A stretch of 64,000 nt of DNA from an uncultured Bacteroides sp. (GTDB lineage Bacteria > Bacteroidota > Bacteroidia > Bacteroidales > Bacteroidaceae): the NCBI GenBank assembly GCA_905201685.1, contig CAJKOW010000004.1, positions 8,702-72,701 on the forward strand, read 5' to 3'. The position numbers were made by a program, and so were the translations under genes. Every line of letters starts with the position of its first letter. The first letter of the stretch is position 1. Positions 52,060 to 62,800 of the stretch are shown piece by piece. Below the pieces are notes generated by a model. The model made no database searches and was not told the origin of the DNA. It saw only the letters and a list, made by a program, of their open reading frames with translations.

Positions 52060-53031
52060 TTATTCGCCTCCTCCGTCGATAGTCAGGATGCGGCCATTTT
52101 CGTCATATTCCAGTTCGCACACTTTCAGGCTGCGGAGCCATGATTTTCCGCCTGAAGGCACGCTGTCGTGATGGAACAGGTACCACTTGCCTTTGTATTC
52201 TACAATGGAGTGATGGGTAGTCCAGCCAACAACAGGTGTCAGGATGACTCCCTGATAGGTGAAGGGGCCGTAAGGGTTGTCACCGATGGCATAGCACAGC
52301 ATGTGGGTATCGCCGGTAGAATAGGAGAAGTAATACTTGCCATTGTACTTGTGCATCCAGCTGGCTTCGAAGAAGCGGTGCGGGTCGTTGGCTTTCAGCG
52401 GCTCGCCGTTCTCATCGACTACCAATACCGGACGGGGCTCTTCGGCAAATTGAAGCATGTCTTTACTCAGCTTAACCACACGGCTTGGCAATGCAGGCTG
52501 GTCGCCTTCGGGCAGTTCGGGGATTTCCAAGGCTTTGTTGTCCTTGTAACGCTGGAGTTGTCCGCCCCAGATGCCGCCGAAATACATGTAATAGTCTTCG
52601 CCTTCTTTCAGTACGGCAATGTCGATACTGTAGCTGCCGCGGATGGGATCGGGCTGGGGAATGAACGGGCCTTCGGGACGGTCGCCGATGGCTACACCGA
52701 TACGGAAGATGTCTGTTTTGTCCTTCAGCGGGAAGTACAGGTAATATTTGCCGTCTTTTTCGGCTACATCGCTGTCCCACAGCTGACGGCCTGCCCAGGG
52801 AATGTCGGCAATGTCGAGTGCCTTGCCATGGTCGATGACTTCGCCGTGCATGGGATCGTCGGTCGAAAGTACGTGGCTGTCCTTCATCACATACTGGTCG
52901 CCGTTGTCATTTTCCACGTTGGCGCATTCCCAGTCGTGCGAAGGGTAAATGTAGATGCGGTCGTTGAAGACGTGCACCGATGGGTCGGCCATGTAGTCGG
53001 CCGGAAATAAGTATCTCTTTTCTTTTTCCAT
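52060..53031 (-). CDS. GH43 beta-xylosidase/arabinofuranosidase, leaderless (cytoplasmic)
   Basis: Single-domain GH43 of 323 residues with no signal peptide, so it acts in the cytoplasm on imported xylo-oligosaccharides. General base Asp16 in 'YMADPSVHVFNDRIYIYPSHD' lies near the N-terminus; further motifs are 'YSIDIAVLKEGEDYYMYFGG' (Asp) and 'FFEASWMHKYNG' (acid Glu). It resembles GH43 subfamily 1 and the GH43 half of the GH43-GH8 fusion. It stands 19 bp after the GH10 stop, with the GPH transporter gene further upstream, which fits import followed by cleavage to xylose. Confidence 0.93.
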   Translation of the reverse strand: MEKEKRYLFPADYMADPSVHVFNDRIYIYPSHDWECANVENDNGDQYVMKDSHVLSTDDPMHGEVIDHGKALDIADIPWAGRQLWDSDVAEKDGKYYLYFPLKDKTDIFRIGVAIGDRPEGPFIPQPDPIRGSYSIDIAVLKEGEDYYMYFGGIWGGQLQRYKDNKALEIPELPEGDQPALPSRVVKLSKDMLQFAEEPRPVLVVDENGEPLKANDPHRFFEASWMHKYNGKYYFSYSTGDTHMLCYAIGDNPYGPFTYQGVILTPVVGWTTHHSIVEYKGKWYLFHHDSVPSGGKSWLRSLKVCELEYDENGRILTIDGGGE

Positions 53032-53050
53032 AATGCGTTGTTTTTAAGGG

Positions 53051-54196
53051 TTATTTTGATTGATTTTCAGTTGTCTTGTTTTCGTTTATCAGCTCTTTCA
53101 GGAAAGGCTTCATCTCGTAGTTGCGGTCGAACAGCAGGGGATATTCCTTGCGTCCGCGTACCGGGAAATTGTTTTTCCACGAATCACCGTCAGTGACTCC
53201 CCAGGCAGTTACACGCTCTACGATGTCGGCATGTTTCAGGAAGAGGTTGAAGAATGCTTTCATGCGTGCGTTCCATACGGCGGATACCGAGTCGGGCAGA
53301 GCATCCGGATAAGGATTCATCGCTTTCCGGAAAGACACTGTATCCGAAATATTGGCACTCCGCTTCACGGTAGGCAGTGCACTCATGTCCCATTCCGTAA
53401 TCATTACCTTTACGCCGGTTCCTGCAAAGGCGAGCATACTTGTTTCGAAGTCTTCAATGGTAGGATAGTCCATACCCATGTGACCCTGCATGCCTACAGC
53501 GTCGATGCGCAGACCTTTTGCTTTCAGTGAATTAACCAGTTTGACTACAGCATCACGACGTCCGGGGACATTCATTCCGTAATCGTTGTAATATAATTCG
53601 GCATTCGGGTCGGCTTCGTGTGCATACTGGAAAGCTAAAGGAATGAATTCTTCACCTAAGATTTCATAGAATTTGGTCTTTCGATAGGAACCGTCTTCCA
53701 TTATGGCTTCATTGACTACATCCCATCCTTTAATTTTTCCCTTGTATCGGGAAACAATGGTGGTGATGTGGTCTTTCATACGCTGTTTCAGAACCTCGGC
53801 CGATACGTTGTTTCCTTTCTGATCGACACAGAACCAGGGTGCAAGTTGCGAATGCCAGATGAGGCAGTGTCCGATGATAGCCATGTTATTCTCTTGTCCA
53901 AACTTCACAAATTGGTCGGCTTGTTCGAAGTTGTATCGGTCTTCTTCCGGATGGATGTTGGCACATTTCATGCAATTTTCGGCAACAATCGAATTGAAGT
54001 GCTTTTTGATGATTTTGACTGAAGCTGTATCTCTGCCAGATGATTGGTACTCATTAATGGCTACACCTACTAAGAATTTGTCTCCGAAAGCATCTTTCAA
54101 TGACGGTTCTTCCATTACACTTGCTTGTTTCCCATTGCCACAGGAAGCTAACAATACGGATGCGAACAAGGTTAAAATAACATGCGTTGTTTTCAT
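53051..54196 (-). CDS. GH10 endo-1,4-beta-xylanase (paralogue of the 13.0-kb gene)
   Basis: Single-domain GH10 of 381 residues. Lipoprotein signal with lipobox LASC (Cys19). Catalytic Glu residues are in 'WDVVNEA' and 'MITEWDMS'. It aligns end to end without gaps to the 13.0-kb GH10, with about three-quarters of residues the same by eye; only the leader and a few loops differ. It probably works on the polymer surface or on large oligosaccharides in the periplasm. Placed between the transporter and the leaderless GH43 in the same operon. Confidence 0.95.
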   Translation of the reverse strand: MKTTHVILTLFASVLLASCGNGKQASVMEEPSLKDAFGDKFLVGVAINEYQSSGRDTASVKIIKKHFNSIVAENCMKCANIHPEEDRYNFEQADQFVKFGQENNMAIIGHCLIWHSQLAPWFCVDQKGNNVSAEVLKQRMKDHITTIVSRYKGKIKGWDVVNEAIMEDGSYRKTKFYEILGEEFIPLAFQYAHEADPNAELYYNDYGMNVPGRRDAVVKLVNSLKAKGLRIDAVGMQGHMGMDYPTIEDFETSMLAFAGTGVKVMITEWDMSALPTVKRSANISDTVSFRKAMNPYPDALPDSVSAVWNARMKAFFNLFLKHADIVERVTAWGVTDGDSWKNNFPVRGRKEYPLLFDRNYEMKPFLKELINENKTTENQSK

Positions 54197-54285
54197 GATA
54201 CGGTAATTTTATAAATTATATTATGTATGAATAAATAAAGTTTTCTGCTTTTCTGTGGAAAAAGCGGATTCCAATTATTTTAGTC

Positions 54286-55698
54286 TTATTTATGGCGTAA
54301 TTCAATCTCTTTATTGATTTTATCAATCTTTTCGTCAGTCAGTTCATACTTGGAAATGATGAACATCGCCAAGGCCAGCAGGATGGCAGGGATAACAGCC
54401 ACTAACCAAAGGATGCCTTGTTCGGCAAAAGGTGATTGGCTGACGGCATTTTCCTGGTCGAAACCTACATATGCCAAAACCAGTCCGGGAACTACACCTC
54501 CCAATGCCATACCTGCTTTGTAGAAGATACCGGTCAGGGCATTGACAATGCCCGATATGCGTTTCCCTGTGGTATATTCTCCGTATGAGATAACTTCAGG
54601 TACAAGTGCCCACATATATCCGGTTGCTACGATGACTCCGGTCGATTTAACGAATTGTGCCACATAGACTAACCAGATCTGATCTTTTAAGGATGGAGTC
54701 ATGGAGATGACGTAAAGCATGGCCATACCGATAATGGCGACGGACAGGAAGACGTTGAACATGGCTCGCTTTCCGATTTTTCGTTTGATCCAAGGAACAA
54801 GAGGCATGAAGATGAAAGCAGGAATAGAACCTAATGCCATGAAGTTGGCCATCTGGTCGCTGGTTCCTTTTACATTATAAATCATATAATACGATCCGGC
54901 CGAGTTTCCTACAGCCATCATGGCAAATGCAGTGATAAAGAAGAAAGCCAATACACGTAACGGTTTGTTCCGCTTGAATTCTACCCACAAGTCGGATACT
55001 TTTACGTTCTCGGTCTCTTTGGCGTCCATAACGACACGCTCGCGGCATTGGGTAAAACAGAAAATGAGTAAAGCCAAACCTATGATGCCATAAATTGTCA
55101 TCGTAATGAACCAGGCATGTGCACTGGTCGTTGTATTGGTCAATCCGTCAGGTGATATGGAGGCTACAATTTTAGGAATACCATATGCGACAGCCAAACC
55201 GCCTGTATTGGCCAGGAACATACGTACGCTGGTCAAGGTGGTGATTTCGTCTGTATCGCGAGTCAGAGAGGCGTTGAGTGCACCGTAAGGAACATTGATC
55301 AAGGTATAAAGCATGGACAATCCTACATATGTAATGTATGCATATACCAAAGAGCCTGAGAAACCGTTCCAAAAGCAAAGAATGGCAAAGCCTGTAAGGG
55401 GAACTCCTGCCAATACCAAGTAAGAACGGTATTTACCCAGCGGGGGATTGTGCTTGTCAACAAAGGCACCGACTAACGGATCCCATAATACATCGACCAC
55501 CCGAACGATTAGAAACATAAATGCCGCCACTTCGGGTTTCAGACCATATACATTGGTATAAAAAAGCAGCAAGTACATGCATACTGTCTGATAAATAAGA
55601 TTTTGGGCTAAGTCTCCCGAGCCGAATCCTATGCGTTGAAGCCAGGATAGTTTGTAGAATCCTTTCGATTCTTCGTTTGTTTTTGTAATAGATTCCAT
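54286..55698 (-). CDS. GPH-family (MFS) sodium:pentoside/xyloside symporter
   Basis: Inner-membrane protein of 470 residues with about 12 hydrophobic helices. The first part ('GFGSGDLAQNLIYQTVCMYL', then 'RVVDVLWDPLVGAFVDK') is the signature of the glycoside-pentoside-hexuronide:cation symporters (MelB/XynP type). It likely imports xylobiose or other short xylo-oligosaccharides, or free uronides, from the periplasm. Neighbours with leaderless GH43 and UxuA support this. The 89-bp spacer after it holds a small GCTTTT/AAAAGC hairpin. Confidence 0.93.
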   Translation of the reverse strand: MESITKTNEESKGFYKLSWLQRIGFGSGDLAQNLIYQTVCMYLLLFYTNVYGLKPEVAAFMFLIVRVVDVLWDPLVGAFVDKHNPPLGKYRSYLVLAGVPLTGFAILCFWNGFSGSLVYAYITYVGLSMLYTLINVPYGALNASLTRDTDEITTLTSVRMFLANTGGLAVAYGIPKIVASISPDGLTNTTTSAHAWFITMTIYGIIGLALLIFCFTQCRERVVMDAKETENVKVSDLWVEFKRNKPLRVLAFFFITAFAMMAVGNSAGSYYMIYNVKGTSDQMANFMALGSIPAFIFMPLVPWIKRKIGKRAMFNVFLSVAIIGMAMLYVISMTPSLKDQIWLVYVAQFVKSTGVIVATGYMWALVPEVISYGEYTTGKRISGIVNALTGIFYKAGMALGGVVPGLVLAYVGFDQENAVSQSPFAEQGILWLVAVIPAILLALAMFIISKYELTDEKIDKINKEIELRHK

Positions 55699-55728
55699 AG
55701 ATATTTATTTTTTTAGTATTTGCATTGT

Positions 55729-57444
55729 TTATTTATTGTTCTGATTAAGTTTTAAAGCCGCATCGGCTACACGTCCGCCCAATGTTTTCTTATCCAATGG
55801 ATGAATATCGTTCCATTCACCTAAATCACTGTTTTTGATGAGTGTGGTATGTGTATTGGTTTGTGCTGCTTTAGCTTGTTCCTGTCTCATTTCGGCCCAG
55901 GCTTTTCGTCCCTCCGTGTCGTCTTTGGCAAGAAAATCGGCCAATTCGACGATGTAGAAAGGTAATTGCTGATTGTTGAAAGTACGTCGCCAGTCCGCAA
56001 TCATGGCGGTAAGTAAAGAGGCGTATTCATTGCGTCGTGCTACGTTCGATTCACCTTGATACCAGATTACTCCGTTTACAATATAGTTCTTGAGTGGAGC
56101 AATCATAGCGTTGTACAGGCATACGGGTTTATAGCAGAAGAACATCATTTCGGGGGCATTGGGCATCGGAGCGCCAAGGTGGTACTTCCAGGTTCCCTCC
56201 AAACTAATTTCTTGGTTTTGGCCTTCTGTCAGAATGATTATCTTATAGGGCTTTTCTTTCACAAAACTTGGATAGCCACCGTTGCTGATGAGACGGACGG
56301 TCACATTGTTCTTGCCTGCTGTCAGTAATCCGGCCGGTATTTTGTATATGCGAGGTGGATATTGATAGCTTGTCGTTCCGACGAACTGACCGTTTACGTA
56401 AACAGAGTCGGCATCAACGATGCAGCCTAAGCGCAGAATGGCTTCTTTCCCTGTGCAGTTTGCCGGAACTTCAATATCTTTGCGCAGCCAGTGTGACCCG
56501 CCAATTGGATTCAGTCCGTTGCTGCTCCAATTGCTTGAAAACAGATCGACTGTTTCCCAATTGCTGTCATCGTAATCGGCGGCATACCATGGAGTCGCTT
56601 CGTGTAGTCCGGTATCGCCTAAAAAGAGTGAGCGGTTCCATCGGCTGAAGCTTTCCCCTTCTACTTTTTTGATATGTGCACAGTAGGCATCATCCTCGTA
56701 TTGGCGTTTGTCGTTGATATATAAAGGAAAATCTTTTAGCCCTTCTTCGCTGATCCATGCTTCGACAGGCGTACCTCCCCAGCTTGAGTTGATCAGTCCG
56801 ACTGGAATACCGTTTTTCTCGTAAGCTGCTTTAGCAAAGAAGTAAGCCAATGCGGAGAATTCCATGACATTCTGCTGATTCAAGGTCTTCCAGCTTGTAG
56901 ATGGCATGTCGTCTTGCGGTGCATGGAAATTATAAACTTTTGGAACGATGATATGGCGTATTTTATTATTGTTATAGGATGCTATCTCTTCGGCGAACAT
57001 ATCGGTCACCCGACTGACTGGCAGTTCCATATTGGATTGTCCGGAACAAAGCCATACATCGCCAATCAGAATATCTTTGATCTCGATGTCGTTTACAGAC
57101 ATGAGGTAAGGCCCTCCGGCTTTCATCGGTGGAAGGTCGATACTCCATTTCCCGTTCTCGTCGGCTGTGGCGGTAAATGTATCTTTCAGCTTTCCTCCCT
57201 TGACGGTAGAAGGAAGAATTACCTTTTCATTGTTTATCGACAAGCCTTTCAAGAATTTCACCTCTACGTTTTCGCCGGCATCGGCAGTTCCCCAGATTTT
57301 TACGGTTTGTTCTCGCTGTAGTACCATTCCATCTGAGATGAGAACAGGTAACTTCACCTTTGCATCTGCTATTGGTGCAAAGCAAAGGCAAAGCAACACT
57401 GCAACTCCTAACCTAAATTTAATATAAACTTTACTTTTATGCAT
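55729..57444 (-). CDS. SGNH-type carbohydrate O-acetylesterase (paralogue of the 9.0-kb gene)
   Basis: Exported 571-residue esterase of the sialate O-acetylesterase group, signal to about residue 28. Ser is in 'GDVWLCSGQSNME', followed by 'WYQGESN' and 'DLGEWNDIHPLDK' (Asp, His). A GH2-like sugar-binding insert is present here too ('DADSVYVNGQFVG', about 280-400). The paralogue at 9.0 kb is 51 residues longer with the chosen starts. Probable role: removal of acetyl groups from xylo-oligosaccharides. It stands 30 bp before the transporter gene. Confidence 0.87.
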   Translation of the reverse strand: MHKSKVYIKFRLGVAVLLCLCFAPIADAKVKLPVLISDGMVLQREQTVKIWGTADAGENVEVKFLKGLSINNEKVILPSTVKGGKLKDTFTATADENGKWSIDLPPMKAGGPYLMSVNDIEIKDILIGDVWLCSGQSNMELPVSRVTDMFAEEIASYNNNKIRHIIVPKVYNFHAPQDDMPSTSWKTLNQQNVMEFSALAYFFAKAAYEKNGIPVGLINSSWGGTPVEAWISEEGLKDFPLYINDKRQYEDDAYCAHIKKVEGESFSRWNRSLFLGDTGLHEATPWYAADYDDSNWETVDLFSSNWSSNGLNPIGGSHWLRKDIEVPANCTGKEAILRLGCIVDADSVYVNGQFVGTTSYQYPPRIYKIPAGLLTAGKNNVTVRLISNGGYPSFVKEKPYKIIILTEGQNQEISLEGTWKYHLGAPMPNAPEMMFFCYKPVCLYNAMIAPLKNYIVNGVIWYQGESNVARRNEYASLLTAMIADWRRTFNNQQLPFYIVELADFLAKDDTEGRKAWAEMRQEQAKAAQTNTHTTLIKNSDLGEWNDIHPLDKKTLGGRVADAALKLNQNNK

Positions 57445-57494
57445 TTCCTGTTTTATATAAATATATTTACTTGATTTATTACTGATTTATTAGA

Positions 57495-59213
57495 TTACTG
57501 ATATTCGTATAGTTTTACATGCAATATCTTGAATTCTCCTGTTGCAATGCGTACATGTCTTCCCTGATGAGTTTGATCTCCATTGAGGCGGCGGACATAA
57601 CTGAATCTGCCGTCTTCTTTGATCTGTATTTCATCCACAGTACCAAGTCCACAACGTTTCCCTTTGAATCTCTTTGCTTCGGTGATAGGGTTATCCTTCG
57701 AGTTTTCGCCTTGTAACTTGAATCCGTCTTCACCCAATCTCTCTTTTCCGTTTCCGGCCGTATCTTCGGTGCTGTTTGCAAATTCAACAACAATGCCACT
57801 GCCTGCTACAATGTATTCATTGGTATTGAGCTTGAGTAATATGCCGCCTCCTTCAGGCCAGGTGCTCCCGTCGGTTGCCCGGGCATCCCAAGGCAGAGTA
57901 AAATAATGTTTGCAAGTGATAGTCAGTTTCCCGTCGCGGAGGATACGTTCTTTATTTGTCTGATCGAACAGTAATCCTTTCATGGTTCCCTTGCTTTGAT
58001 ACTTGGTAATCAATGGCATCATTTCTTTCAGTATGGCATAGCTTTGCGTCAAAGGGGCCTGGGGAGAATAAGTAGCGTCTTCGATGGAGAAAGGGCTGAT
58101 GCCGATAGCGTCGTGCTCGCCAATGGCATAAAAGGCTTTAACTCCATTGTTATCGTCCAGGCGCATTTCCGGAATGAATAGTGGATTGTTGTGCAGGTGG
58201 TATTGTGCAACCCAGTTCTGGAATCCGCTGTCATAGAGGTCGGGAGCCAGAATATCAATGGAGGGAGCTCCACAGTGCCATATATCTATAAGGTGTGCCA
58301 GCGGTCCGGCCGATGGATATTCGCCCGGTTTGCGTCCACGGCTATTCATTGCGGCATTGACGTAGAGGGGAACAGGATAGATGGAGCGGGCGGTTTGAGC
58401 CATTTTCTCTACATAGTTGGCATAGTGCCACGCCATGAAGATTTCATCGGTATAGATATCGTTCCCAAATACTTCTTGCCAGTTGCCTTGGTGTGGACAA
58501 CCTTGTGCTTCCCATTTCTCAAGCATTTGCGGGTGAAGTTTCTTCTTGTTGGTTTGCAGATAATTCATCAATTGTTCCGGTACCGGTGACTGAAATGCCC
58601 GGTTGGCTGCCTGGGAATAATCGCGAGCACTCTCAAGCATGCCGATTTCATTTTCAATTTGAATCATGATGACGGTGCCGTTGTCTTTATCTACTTCTGC
58701 AATATGCTTCAGCCATTGTGTGAATGCCATGTTGTCGGCTCGGAACACATTGTCGGAGAAGGCACTTGCTATTTCCAAGGGTTTGTCGTTTTGCGTAATG
58801 GCGCGCGGATATTTCTGATAATTGGTTTTAAACCATAACGGAGCATAGCAGCTCATGGAATTTTTCCATGCTCCAAACCAGAGGAATACTATTTTCAGGT
58901 CGTTCTTCCGTGCCTCTTCCAGTACTTTGTCGGTCAGGGTGAAGTCGAATTGTCCTTCGGCAGGTTCGATCAGATCCCAATAGGCGGGAACAAGTAGGGT
59001 GTTAAGCCCCATTCTCCGGATTTTGGGAAATATCCGTTCGATGTCCTGCGGGCATGTTGCTGAAGAGTTGCCTAATTCACCACCTAATATGATGAAAGGT
59101 TTTCCCTCAACGATGAGTTGAGTGGATACTCCTTGCTTTTGTAAAAAACTCTGCTGCGCATGCGGATAGGCTGTCAATAACAGCAAAGTGAGGAGTATGA
59201 TTGTTCTTTTCAT
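57495..59213 (-). CDS. GH35 beta-galactosidase-like enzyme with DUF5597 C-terminal domain
   Basis: Exported enzyme of 572 residues. The start is set at the ATG at 59213 ('MKRTIILLTLLLLTAYPHA', a good signal); the frame is open to a TTG at 59255. The GH35 barrel (about 20-370) has acid/base Glu in 'MIQIENEIGML' and nucleophile Glu in 'FIPEMRLDDN'. The C-terminal part (about 390-572) is the DUF5597 beta domain seen in Cellvibrio-type GH35 enzymes. It could remove beta-galactose from side chains of cereal xylan. First gene of the minus-strand operon, behind operator site D. Confidence 0.88.
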   Translation of the reverse strand: MKRTIILLTLLLLTAYPHAQQSFLQKQGVSTQLIVEGKPFIILGGELGNSSATCPQDIERIFPKIRRMGLNTLLVPAYWDLIEPAEGQFDFTLTDKVLEEARKNDLKIVFLWFGAWKNSMSCYAPLWFKTNYQKYPRAITQNDKPLEIASAFSDNVFRADNMAFTQWLKHIAEVDKDNGTVIMIQIENEIGMLESARDYSQAANRAFQSPVPEQLMNYLQTNKKKLHPQMLEKWEAQGCPHQGNWQEVFGNDIYTDEIFMAWHYANYVEKMAQTARSIYPVPLYVNAAMNSRGRKPGEYPSAGPLAHLIDIWHCGAPSIDILAPDLYDSGFQNWVAQYHLHNNPLFIPEMRLDDNNGVKAFYAIGEHDAIGISPFSIEDATYSPQAPLTQSYAILKEMMPLITKYQSKGTMKGLLFDQTNKERILRDGKLTITCKHYFTLPWDARATDGSTWPEGGGILLKLNTNEYIVAGSGIVVEFANSTEDTAGNGKERLGEDGFKLQGENSKDNPITEAKRFKGKRCGLGTVDEIQIKEDGRFSYVRRLNGDQTHQGRHVRIATGEFKILHVKLYEYQ

Positions 59214-59252
59214 GGCAATATTAGGCATTAGTTCGAGATACTTCTTTAATGA

Positions 59253-59340
59253 CAAAGATACTAATCTGTGTGGTAACTTGTCTCAAATAATGTATCATAA
59301 ACATTTCCATAGGTAACATCTGTTTTAATATACGTTACAT
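59253..59340 (-). promoter_or_regulatory. Promoter of the GH35-to-uxuA operon with 21-bp direct-repeat operator (site D)
   Basis: On the minus strand TGTAAC (59339-59334) and TGTTAC (59318-59313) are 21 bp apart. A perfect -7 element TATCTTTG lies at 59260-59253, 52 bp after the second half-site, and the ATG is 40 bp further. A third GTTAC (59277-59273) sits between them. The spacer lacks the AGTGAA of sites A to C. Confidence 0.6.
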
Positions 59341-59720
59341 TTTCTTATATATGGGGGATTTTGGCGCCTAAAAACTCTTCTGTCGTGGTGAAATGCCGGC
59401 TTTGGATTTGATACATATGAAATATGGGTCTGTTGGCTGATGATATGTACTCTGTTGTAAATGTATTTTCCTGATTATGTCAGCTCTTTTCTATTTTTCC
59501 CCTTTTACCATACGTGTTTTTGTACTATTGATTGCGGAGAAGGCATTTGGGGCTATTCTTTATGGGGGCTGGCAGTCGTCAACTGTCGTTTGTATTTATG
59601 GAACGAGGATGGAAATGTGTTTTGTTTCGCTTTTTAACAATATGAGATAGGCGTTTTCTATGTTGCTGATTGTTCCTGTTCTGTTATGAATCAATAATTT
59701 TGTGTGAACAGACTTTTCTC
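59341..59720. other. Non-coding spacer between divergent operons
   Basis: About 380 bp between operator sites D (minus) and E (plus). No credible ORF, hairpin or repeat was recognised. Confidence 0.5.
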
Positions 59721-59797
59721 TGTGTTACATAATGTTTCGTCTGTGTTACATTTGCACTTTGTATGGCTCATATATTGAGTATTATACGCTATATTTG
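59721..59797 (+). promoter_or_regulatory. Promoter of HTCS 2 with 21-bp direct-repeat operator (site E)
   Basis: TGTGTTACA occurs at 59721-59729 and again at 59742-59750, giving TGTTAC half-sites 21 bp apart (59723-59728, 59744-59749). A perfect -7 element TATATTTG lies at 59790-59797, 40 bp downstream and about 33 bp before the ATG. A further TGTAAC is in the leader (59812-59817). This suggests auto- or cross-regulation of the sensor gene. Confidence 0.6.
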
Positions 59798-59830
59798 GCA
59801 CCGTTTTAAGATGTAACATTTCTATATACC

Positions 59831-62800
59831 ATGAATCGATATATTCGCATTATCGTTTTTATTATTTGTTTTTATAGCTCTTTTGACTTGGGCATAGCTC
59901 AGACAGGCCGCTTTTATACCATGGAGAATGGATTGTCCAGCAGTTTGGTTAATGAGCTCCTGCAAGATAGTCGGGGATTTGTCTGGATAGCCACCGAATA
60001 TGGCTTGAATCGTTTCGATGGCATTCGCTTTACCAATTATCGGCATGTATTGGGCGATTCTACTACCATTAAAAATAACTATGTACATACATTGTTCGAA
60101 GACAGCCGGCAGAATCTTTTTGTCGGGTGCATTGACGGATTGATGATATATGATCGGGATACGGATACTTTTACGGAGATACCCATGGTGCGTGCAGGAA
60201 GAAGGGTGTATCCGCATGTGACGCAAATGTGCGAATTGCATAATGGGGAGGTTTGGATAGCAACCACCGGTCAAGGAATGTTCCGCCTGAATGAGAAGAG
60301 GAGTGAAGCTGTTTCGATGGATGCCATATTGCTTCAGGCAAATTATAATTATCTGCAGAATTTTTATGAGGATTCCGATCATAATATTTGGATTGCTACG
60401 GATGTCAATGGGCTGATCTATTACGAGCCGATCACTCGGAGAAGTCATTTTTTCAGGTATTCGGACATCAATGACAACAGTGTGTCATCGATCGGTGAAG
60501 ATGCCCAGGGAAATCTTTTTATCGGGACGCCGAAAGGGGGACTTTTACGGTATGACAAGCAGAATCACTGTTTTATTCCTGTCTCATACAACAAGTCTGA
60601 ACCTGTATCGGTAAATTGTATGGCTTTAGTGTCCGGCAAGCTGTTGGTCGGTACAGACGGACAAGGATTAAAAGTCTATAATCCGGCCATTAATGGTTTG
60701 GAAGATTACAGCATCAACTCTGCTCCGCAGGATTTTTCGAAGGGAAAAATCCATGCGATAATGGAGGATAAGGATAAGAATCTGTGGTTGGGGTTGTTTC
60801 AGAAAGGAATTATGCTGATCCCGAACCAGGAAAATCCTTTTGAGTACTACGGATACAAGTCAACATATTACAATCCTATCGGCGAAGGATGTGTGATGTC
60901 TGTTTTTCAAGATGAAAACTATCATTTGTGGGTGGGAGCCGACAACGAAGGTCTGTTCGAGTTGGGCATTGACGGCAAACGTCTTCATCATTATAAGCCG
61001 AGTAGTTCCCCTCAATCGGTTGCAAATACGATTATGTGTATGTTTGAAGATTCGAACAGTGACTTTTGGGTTGGTTCTTACACGAGAGGATTGGCAAAAA
61101 TGGATCGGAATACCGGTGAGTGCGAATATCTGAAACAAATTGGAAATAACAAGGTCCTGTCTGTTGCTGAAGATAATAAGAAAAATCTGTATATAGCAAC
61201 ATTGGGTGCAGGCTTTTTTAAGTATAATTTGGAGACAAAAAAGCTGATGCATTACGAATCGTCCAAGGATGAGACGGGGGATTTAGGACGAAATGAATTG
61301 GCTAACGATTGGGTTAATTATTTGATTTGTGACCGTGAGGGGTATGTTTGGTTAGCCCATTATAAGGGAATCAGTTGCTTTAATCCTACCACCAACAGTT
61401 TTCTTAGCTTTAAGCAGACGAATACGTTGATTACCGATTGCGTTGGCTATGCACTGTTGGAAGGTGCTGATGGGCGTATTTGGGCAGGTACAACTGCCGG
61501 GTTGTACTGCTTTGATAAGAAAACCGAGGAAATTGAACAATATACTGTCAAGGAAGGGTTGCCCAATGATGTTATTTGCGGATTGTGTGAAGACGGGCAA
61601 CACAATATCTGGATCAGCACTTATAAAGGTATCAGTAAATACGATGTGAAAGGGCGACGATTTGTCAATTACTATGCGGGCGATGGCTTGCAAGGCAATG
61701 AGTTCACGCATGGTGCTTTTTATCGGGCTCCTTCAGGAAAGATTTTCTTTGGGGGTGTAAACGGAATAACCAGTTTCTTGCCTGACGCAATCAGTGGCGA
61801 GTCGAAAGCCATGGAAGTGTGGATTACAGACTTTTTTATTTTCGACAAGCCTGTGCACAAAAATACTATTTCCGGTGACAGTCCTGTCATTCAGGAAAAT
61901 GTTCAGGATGCAAAGCTGTTTCGGCTTGCTTACGATGACAATACGTTCAGTATCATTTTTTCGACTTTGCAATACAATAATCCAGAGCAGATTACTTACC
62001 AGTACCGGATGGAAGAATTGGGTACTAAGTGGTTATCGACCGAGCCAGGAGTGAATCGGGTTACTTACAATAATCTGCCTCCCGGTAAATATACTTTTTC
62101 TGTCCGGGCACTGAAGCATGGAAACTTTTCGGACATACGTACGGTCAGGATAGTAATCTCCCCTCCATGGTACGAAACCAAGTGGGCTTATTTCATCTAT
62201 TGCCTGTTGTTTATCTTCCTGGTGTTGGGAGCTATCAGTTATATCCGCTCGCGTATGCGTCACCGTCGCGAACTGATGGAGCGGGAGCATGCCGAACAAC
62301 TGAATGAAGCCAAGTTGCAGTTCTTCATCAATATCTCTCATGAAATACGTACTCCGATGACGCTGATTATTAATCCGTTGGAGAAGCTTATAGCCGACAG
62401 GAAAGATGCCGAACTGCATAAGACTTATCTGATGATTTATCGGAATGCCCAACGCATTCTGCGTCTGATCAATCAGTTGATGGACATCCGCAAGCTGGAT
62501 AAAGGACAGATATTCCTGAAATTCCGCGAAACCGATATTGTAGGGTTTATCAATGATGTGATGACGACGTTTGATTATCTGGCGCGGAAAAAGAAGATTC
62601 GCTTTACGTTCGAGCACGATATGCCGGAATTGAAGGTGTGGATTGATCTGAATAACTTCGATAAGATTCTGATGAACATCCTCTCTAATGCGTTTAAATA
62701 TACGCCCGAAGAAGGGGAGGTGCAGGTAGCGCTGACTACAGGGAAAGATCCTACGCGCAAAGATGCTTTGAAGGAGTATTTCGAAATAACCGTTACCGAT

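Noticed and set aside
52168..53010. 280-codon plus-strand ORF opposite the leaderless GH43
   Set aside because: Antisense shadow of a well-recognised enzyme; no recognisable motif.
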